Assembly (NCBI GenBank): GCA_002721375.1 | Contig: PBKH01000001.1 | Coordinates: 23,982-30,550 of the forward strand | Direction: 5' to 3' | Source: Verrucomicrobiales bacterium | Lineage (GTDB): Bacteria; Verrucomicrobiota; Verrucomicrobiia; Limisphaerales; UBA1096 | DNA: 6,569 bases | In this document: one piece after another, positions 1-4,383 of the stretch | How the letters are laid out: every line of letters begins with the position of its first letter | Position numbering within the stretch: position 1 is the stretch's first letter | Made by a program: the position numbers and the translations under genes | Notes under the pieces: model-generated | Database searches by the model: none | What the model was told of the DNA's origin: nothing | The model's input: only the letters and a program-made list of their open reading frames with translations

Positions 1-1590
1 GTGCAGCCTTACGGACTTGTAATCCCGCAGTCTTTTTCTACTGACCCATGGAGGAAACGACGACTTGATGTCTGGTTACATGGACGCGACAACAAACTCA
101 GCGAGTTAAAGTTCATCCATCAGCGCAGGACCAACGCAGGACAGTTCGTACCGCCCGATACGATCGTACTTCACCCTTACGGTCGATTTTGCAACGCCTT
201 CAAATTCGCGGGCGAAGTGGATGTGCATGAAGCGCTCGAACACGTTAAAAATAACTATCCGGTCGATATCTCACGCGTCAGCATCCGCGGATTCTCGATG
301 GGTGGAGCCGGTTGCTGGCATCTGGCAGCGCACCACGCCAGCGACTGGGTAGCAACGGCACCCGGTGCTGGTTTTGCAGAGTCACTTGAATATCTTGGCT
401 TAGCAAAGAGAGGCAACCTCCCTCCTAAGTACGAACGCACTCTTTGGGGACTTTACGATGCCACTCTTTACGCCGGAAACCTGTTTAACACAGCCACCGT
501 TGCTTATAGTGGAGAGGATGATAAACAAATCCAAGCTGCCCATATAATGGAGAGATACTTGAACGAAGAAGGGCTCTCACTTCGGCATGTTGTAGGTCAA
601 AAAACCGGGCATAAATATCATCCCGCAGCTAAGGCGGAAATCGATGAACGCATCAATGCAGTCGTATCAAGAGGTCGAAATATCGTTCCAAGCGAGGTAC
701 GTCTCGTCACCCGCACGCTGCGTTACAATCGGCAGGCATGGATACAAATCGACGGCATTGAGGAACACTGGATGCCGGCACGCGTCGAGGCTGGATTGAT
801 CGGCAACCGACACATCGAAATTAGTACACTTAACGTCTCGCGCCTCGTTTTGTCGATGCCGTCCGGCACCTGCCCACTTCCACCCAATGGCAATCCGACA
901 GTAATCATCGATGGCCAGAAACTAAGCGGCAACCGCATTCGTACCGATCGCTCGTGGGAATCGCGCTTCATCAACGCGCTAGGCCGATGGCGGCCCGTCG
1001 AACGGTTCGAGTTCGTTGGTTTAGCCAAGCGCCCCGGTTTGCAAGGCCCAATTGATGATGCGTTCATGGATCCTTTCGTAATGGTAAGACCCACAAGTCA
1101 TTCGCTCTCAGAGCGAACAGGAAAGTGGACTGAAGCACAGCTTCGCCAAGCGATCTCGGATTGGGAACTACAATTCCGTGGCAAGCCAAAGTTGATCAAA
1201 GACACTGAACTTACCGAACATCATATTAAAAACAGTAATCTCATCCTTTGGGGTGACACCGCAAGCAACTCAGCGATTGCAAAAATTATAGATCAACTGC
1301 CGCTAAAGTGGACTCACAGCACGCTTTCACTTGGTCATGCAGAAGTCGGTGCAAATTCTCACGTTCCCGTCTTGATTTTTCCGAATCCACTAAACCCGAA
1401 TCGTTATGTCGTGCTAAATTCTGGATTCACTTTCAGTCGGTTTGGCCATATGAGCAATGCCACACAAACCCCGAAGCTGCCGGACTGGGCATTGGTGGAC
1501 ATCACCAAGCCCTACAACGCCGGGGATCCCGAATGCATTGCGGCTGCTGGTTTTTTTGACGAGCGCTGGCGTCCAAAAGCTGCCAACTGA
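1..1590 (+). CDS. Alpha/beta hydrolase, prolyl-oligopeptidase-like serine hydrolase (5' partial)
   Basis: The visible 529 residues start inside the protein: the first residues already match the 'PYGLVIP' opening strand of the hydrolase core, and no signal peptide or upstream region is seen. The GTG at position 1 is therefore probably an internal valine. The hydrolase core spans about residues 1-225. The nucleophile elbow is GFSMGG with Ser99 (bases 295-297). The likely acid is Asp174 in SGEDDKQ, and the likely catalytic histidine is His204 in TGHKYH (bases 610-612). Residues about 230-529 form the conserved C-terminal part found in planctomycete and verrucomicrobial homologues, with an 'LQGPIDDAFMDPF' stretch (348-359), an 'LWGDTASN' motif (416-423) and 'PNPLNPNRYVVLNSGFTF' (461-478). 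The family is usually annotated as an exported prolyl oligopeptidase-type peptidase or esterase, and the true substrate is unknown. The next gene follows after 49 bp on the same strand. Family assignment is firm; peptidase versus carbohydrate esterase is open. Confidence 0.88.
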   Translation: MQPYGLVIPQSFSTDPWRKRRLDVWLHGRDNKLSELKFIHQRRTNAGQFVPPDTIVLHPYGRFCNAFKFAGEVDVHEALEHVKNNYPVDISRVSIRGFSMGGAGCWHLAAHHASDWVATAPGAGFAESLEYLGLAKRGNLPPKYERTLWGLYDATLYAGNLFNTATVAYSGEDDKQIQAAHIMERYLNEEGLSLRHVVGQKTGHKYHPAAKAEIDERINAVVSRGRNIVPSEVRLVTRTLRYNRQAWIQIDGIEEHWMPARVEAGLIGNRHIEISTLNVSRLVLSMPSGTCPLPPNGNPTVIIDGQKLSGNRIRTDRSWESRFINALGRWRPVERFEFVGLAKRPGLQGPIDDAFMDPFVMVRPTSHSLSERTGKWTEAQLRQAISDWELQFRGKPKLIKDTELTEHHIKNSNLILWGDTASNSAIAKIIDQLPLKWTHSTLSLGHAEVGANSHVPVLIFPNPLNPNRYVVLNSGFTFSRFGHMSNATQTPKLPDWALVDITKPYNAGDPECIAAAGFFDERWRPKAAN

Positions 1591-1639
1591 CCTGACACAC
1601 ATGTTGCCTACAGTTTGATAGACTGTCACCCTTCCTGCC

Positions 1640-3256
1640 ATGCCAATTCGATTTGTTTTTTGTGTTGTACTCAGCCTTACAACCACCCTGTCCCCAGCCA
1701 AGGCTTCAAACGGTAGTGTCTCCATCCTACCGTCTGCATTCAAGCTGGAAACTTTATGGGAACAGGGGGAGTTTACTGAGGGGGTGGCTGTTTCCCCAGA
1801 CGGTCAGATTTATTTCAGTGACATCCCAAGCAGCGAGTCAAAGTCGGGACAGATCCTAAAGTTTGATCCCAAAACCGGCAAAACAACGGTCTTCACAAGC
1901 GAATCGGAGAAAAGCAACGGATTGATGTTCGACCGCGACGGCCGATTGATCGCATGCTGTGGTGCAAACAATGGTCGTATGGCTCTTAGCGAAGTACTGC
2001 CCGACGGCAAACTCCGCACACTCTCTAAAATGTTCGATAACAAACGTTACCTCGCCCCAAACGATCTTGTGATCCTTCCAAACGGCCTGATTTATTTCAG
2101 CGACCCACGCTACATCGGCAACGAAAAAGAAGAGCAAAACCAAATGGCTGTCTACCGCTACGATCCTTTTTCGGGAGAAGTCACTCGGGCGATTGGCGCG
2201 GCCCAAGTCGAGAAACCAAACGGCCTAGCAATCTCCCCCGACAGCAAAACGCTTTATGTAGCCGAGACGAACAACGGCTCAACTGGCGGCCCTAAAGCGC
2301 CGAAAAATCCGAAGATGGGACGCATGACCCTCAACGCCTTACCCATCCGCAGAGATGGCAGCCTTGGAACAAAAAAAGTGCTCGTCGATTTTGGCGATCA
2401 GGCAGGTATCGACGGTATGACTGTGGACGCCATGGGGAATATTTACGCGGCTGTCCGCTCGGCCAATCGGTTCGGGATCGTTGCCTACACCCCAAAGGGA
2501 AAAGAATTGGCCTATATTCCCACTAAAACTCTGCCGACCAACTGCTGCTTTGGTGTAGGGGATGATGCCAACACGCTTTACATCACGGCCGGCATCGGAT
2601 TGTACCGAATCAAGATGAATGTATCCGGTTACCATCCGGCTTCGGCACCATCGGGCAAACGCGGTGACAGCGGCTGGATTTCGTTATTCGATGGAAAATC
2701 TGCCAATGGCTGGACACCTCGTGGTGAAGTAGAATTTCTCAAGGCTGTCAATGGCGAGTTACATTTGTACTCCAAGAAAAATGTCTGGGTCGTCTCCAAC
2801 GCTCAGGCGACGGATTTCGAGGCACAACTCGAAGTGAAACTGCCAGTCGAAGCTGGGGGCAGCAAGGGCGATCAGTTCAATTCCGGCCTCGGCTTTCGCC
2901 TTATTGGAGAAAATGGAAAACCGAAAGGCTATCAATGCGAAATCGAGCGTGCCGCAGCCGGGAAAAACGGCGGCGTGTACGGGATAGGATTCGGCGGGTG
3001 GCTCCACCCGAAAGGCCCAGAACAAACCGCAAAACTCAAGATCACCACCGATGAGCTTTTCAATGATGACAACTGGAACAAGATTCATGTCCGCGTAATT
3101 GGCGACCACGTCCAGACCTGGATAAACGGCCAGAAGGTTACCAACATCCGGGGCATCAAGGTACATCGGGGCAGGCTTGGCATTCAGCACCACGGCTCAG
3201 GCGGCACAGTAAAATTCCGCAGCCTGCGCTTCCGCCGTATCGGCAGTCGAAAATAG
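1640..3256 (+). CDS. Secreted SMP-30/gluconolactonase-like propeller fused to DUF1080 (3-keto-disaccharide hydrolase) domain
   Basis: The 538-residue protein starts at ATG 1640, which gives a clean signal peptide (MPIRF, hydrophobic stretch, cleavage likely after AKA at residue 22). Residues about 36-328 are an SMP-30/gluconolactonase/LRE-type six-bladed propeller. By analogy with SMP-30, the divalent-metal ligands are probably Glu47 (FTEGVAVSPDG), Asn141 (PNDLVILPNG), Asn194 (KPNGLAIS) and Asp258 (GIDGMTVD). Members of that family open sugar lactones or related esters. A short linker (about 329-343) leads to a DUF1080 domain at about 344-535, recognised by its opening 'GWISLFDGKSANGW', the central 'YQCEIERAAAGKNGG' and the closing 'GRLGIQHHGSGGTVKFRSLRF'. 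DUF1080 is a concanavalin-like fold, named for 3-keto-disaccharide hydrolase activity in Pfam. The fusion suggests coupled sugar processing outside the cytoplasm, or use of the DUF1080 domain for binding; both are inference. No Shine-Dalgarno sequence precedes the start. Vicinal cysteine pairs occur at residues 106-107 and 302-303. Confidence 0.92.
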   Translation: MPIRFVFCVVLSLTTTLSPAKASNGSVSILPSAFKLETLWEQGEFTEGVAVSPDGQIYFSDIPSSESKSGQILKFDPKTGKTTVFTSESEKSNGLMFDRDGRLIACCGANNGRMALSEVLPDGKLRTLSKMFDNKRYLAPNDLVILPNGLIYFSDPRYIGNEKEEQNQMAVYRYDPFSGEVTRAIGAAQVEKPNGLAISPDSKTLYVAETNNGSTGGPKAPKNPKMGRMTLNALPIRRDGSLGTKKVLVDFGDQAGIDGMTVDAMGNIYAAVRSANRFGIVAYTPKGKELAYIPTKTLPTNCCFGVGDDANTLYITAGIGLYRIKMNVSGYHPASAPSGKRGDSGWISLFDGKSANGWTPRGEVEFLKAVNGELHLYSKKNVWVVSNAQATDFEAQLEVKLPVEAGGSKGDQFNSGLGFRLIGENGKPKGYQCEIERAAAGKNGGVYGIGFGGWLHPKGPEQTAKLKITTDELFNDDNWNKIHVRVIGDHVQTWINGQKVTNIRGIKVHRGRLGIQHHGSGGTVKFRSLRFRRIGSRK

Positions 3257-3274
3257 GTGCAAAGGGCTTCCCTG

Positions 3275-3288
3275 CGCTTGGTCAAGCG
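3275..3288. repeat. Short inverted repeat between the two DUF1080 genes
   Basis: CGCTTG at 3275-3280 and CAAGCG at 3283-3288 are exact reverse complements separated by GT. They could form a 5-bp stem with a 4-base loop in RNA, or a dyad site in DNA. The repeat lies in the 56-bp gap, 24 bp before the ATG at 3313. No T-tract follows, so it is not a convincing intrinsic terminator. It could be a processing or regulatory element, or chance. Confidence 0.3.
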
Positions 3289-3312
3289 GGTAGTTTACCG
3301 GCATCCGAATTT

Positions 3313-4362
3313 ATGAAAAAAACTGTTCTATTTTTTTCGTTAGCCGTTGGTTTGGTTCCATCTCATGCCGCAAACGGATTATGGACCAATCCCGAAGACC
3401 CGAGCCTACCTATCGACTTCAACATCCAGGGTGAGTATATCGGTAAAACTTCCGGTGGCAAAAAGCTTGGCGCACAAGTGATCGCACTGGACAAGAGCCA
3501 GTTCCAAGCCGTGCTTCTACCGGGTGGCCTCCCCGGTGCCGGTTGGGATGGTAAAAACAAATCGCTCCTTTCCGGATCGCTGAACGGCAAAATAGCCAAA
3601 TTTTTGGAAGCCAAAGGCAATCGGAAATATCTAGCCAAAGGCGGTAACGAATTCAGCGCGACCCGGCAGTTCCCGCCCACCGGCCATCACGCTGCGGAAC
3701 TGGTCTCCACCGGCAAGGTAATCGAGGGTAAGTACAGCGGCGGCGAATCATTCCGACTGGAACGTATCGTTCGCAAGTCAAAGTCAATTGGTAAAAAGGC
3801 TCCTAAGAATGCGATCATACTTTTTGATGGTAGTAACAAGGATGAATGGATTGGGGGCCGCGTGGATAGAAAAACCAAGCTGCTTAACACCGATGGTAAG
3901 GACATCAAGACCAAGCGCAAGTTCAGCAACTACAGCATGCATGTCGAGTTCATGCTCCCCTACAAACCTGAAGGACGCGGGCAGAAACGCGGGAACAGCG
4001 GCTTCTATCAGGTCGACCACTACGAGGTGCAGATCCTCGACTCGTTCGGGCTGGAGGGGCTAAACAACGAGTGCGGCGGAATCTATACCAAACGTAAGAG
4101 TGACGTAAACGCCTGCCTCCCCCCGTTGCAGTGGCAGACCTACGACGTTCAGTTCACCAACGCCGTCGTAAAGGATGGTAAAAAAATGAAGAATGCACGG
4201 ATGACCATGCGGCTGAATGGGATTGTTATTCACGATAACATTGAAATCAACGGTATAACAGGCGGCAGCCGTAAGGATCCGGAGGGAACACCCGGTCCCA
4301 TCAAACTGCAGGGGCACAACAACCCGCTTCAGTTTCGTAACATCTGGATCGTCGAAAAATAA
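3313..4362 (+). CDS. Secreted DUF1080-family protein (3-keto-disaccharide hydrolase-like)
   Basis: The 349-residue protein has a typical signal peptide (MKK, then a hydrophobic run, cleavage near SHA-A at residues 17-20), which supports the ATG at 3313. Residues about 25-152 form a small beta-rich N-terminal domain with 'DFNIQGEYIG' and 'LLPGGLPGAGWDG', a module that often precedes DUF1080 in planctomycete and verrucomicrobial proteins; its role is not known. The DUF1080 domain covers about 166-348. It opens with 'AIILFDGSNKDEWIGG', contains 'RGNSGFYQVDHYEVQILDSF' (226-245), 'NNECGGIYTKRKSDVNACLP' (251-270) and 'QWQTYDVQF', and ends with 'IKLQGHNNPLQFRNIWI'. The expected activity is hydrolysis of 3-keto-glycosides or a related glycosidic substrate outside the cytoplasm; that comes from the family name, not from this sequence. 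It sits 56 bp after the propeller-DUF1080 fusion and 21 bp before the cytochrome-like gene, so co-transcription is likely. No clear Shine-Dalgarno sequence is present. Confidence 0.92.
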   Translation: MKKTVLFFSLAVGLVPSHAANGLWTNPEDPSLPIDFNIQGEYIGKTSGGKKLGAQVIALDKSQFQAVLLPGGLPGAGWDGKNKSLLSGSLNGKIAKFLEAKGNRKYLAKGGNEFSATRQFPPTGHHAAELVSTGKVIEGKYSGGESFRLERIVRKSKSIGKKAPKNAIILFDGSNKDEWIGGRVDRKTKLLNTDGKDIKTKRKFSNYSMHVEFMLPYKPEGRGQKRGNSGFYQVDHYEVQILDSFGLEGLNNECGGIYTKRKSDVNACLPPLQWQTYDVQFTNAVVKDGKKMKNARMTMRLNGIVIHDNIEINGITGGSRKDPEGTPGPIKLQGHNNPLQFRNIWIVEK

Positions 4363-4383
4363 CGCCTCTGCCCCGCGCGGCTG

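Noticed and set aside
1..3. GTG as the true start of the hydrolase
   Set aside because: It falls at the window edge and the protein begins directly in the conserved core without signal peptide, so the gene most likely extends to the left.
1592..1626. Possible promoter (CTGACA, 17 bp, TTGATA) and small inverted repeat ACAGT/ACTGT (1610-1614 and 1622-1626)
   Set aside because: The -10 element matches the consensus poorly and the 5-bp stem has no T-tract. Both are expected by chance in a 49-bp gap, so neither a promoter nor a terminator is claimed.
1414..1743. Minus-strand frame of 109 codons spanning the hydrolase end and the gap
   Set aside because: It covers the conserved C-terminus of one gene and the signal peptide of the next, both well supported on the + strand, and has no recognisable motif.
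2759..3193. Open frame of 144 codons on the minus strand
   Set aside because: It is antisense to the DUF1080 domain of the propeller fusion and shows no family signature.
4373..4380. Palindrome CCGCGCGG just before the cytochrome-like gene
   Set aside because: An 8-bp GC-only palindrome is likely chance, and it is too short for a terminator stem with loop.
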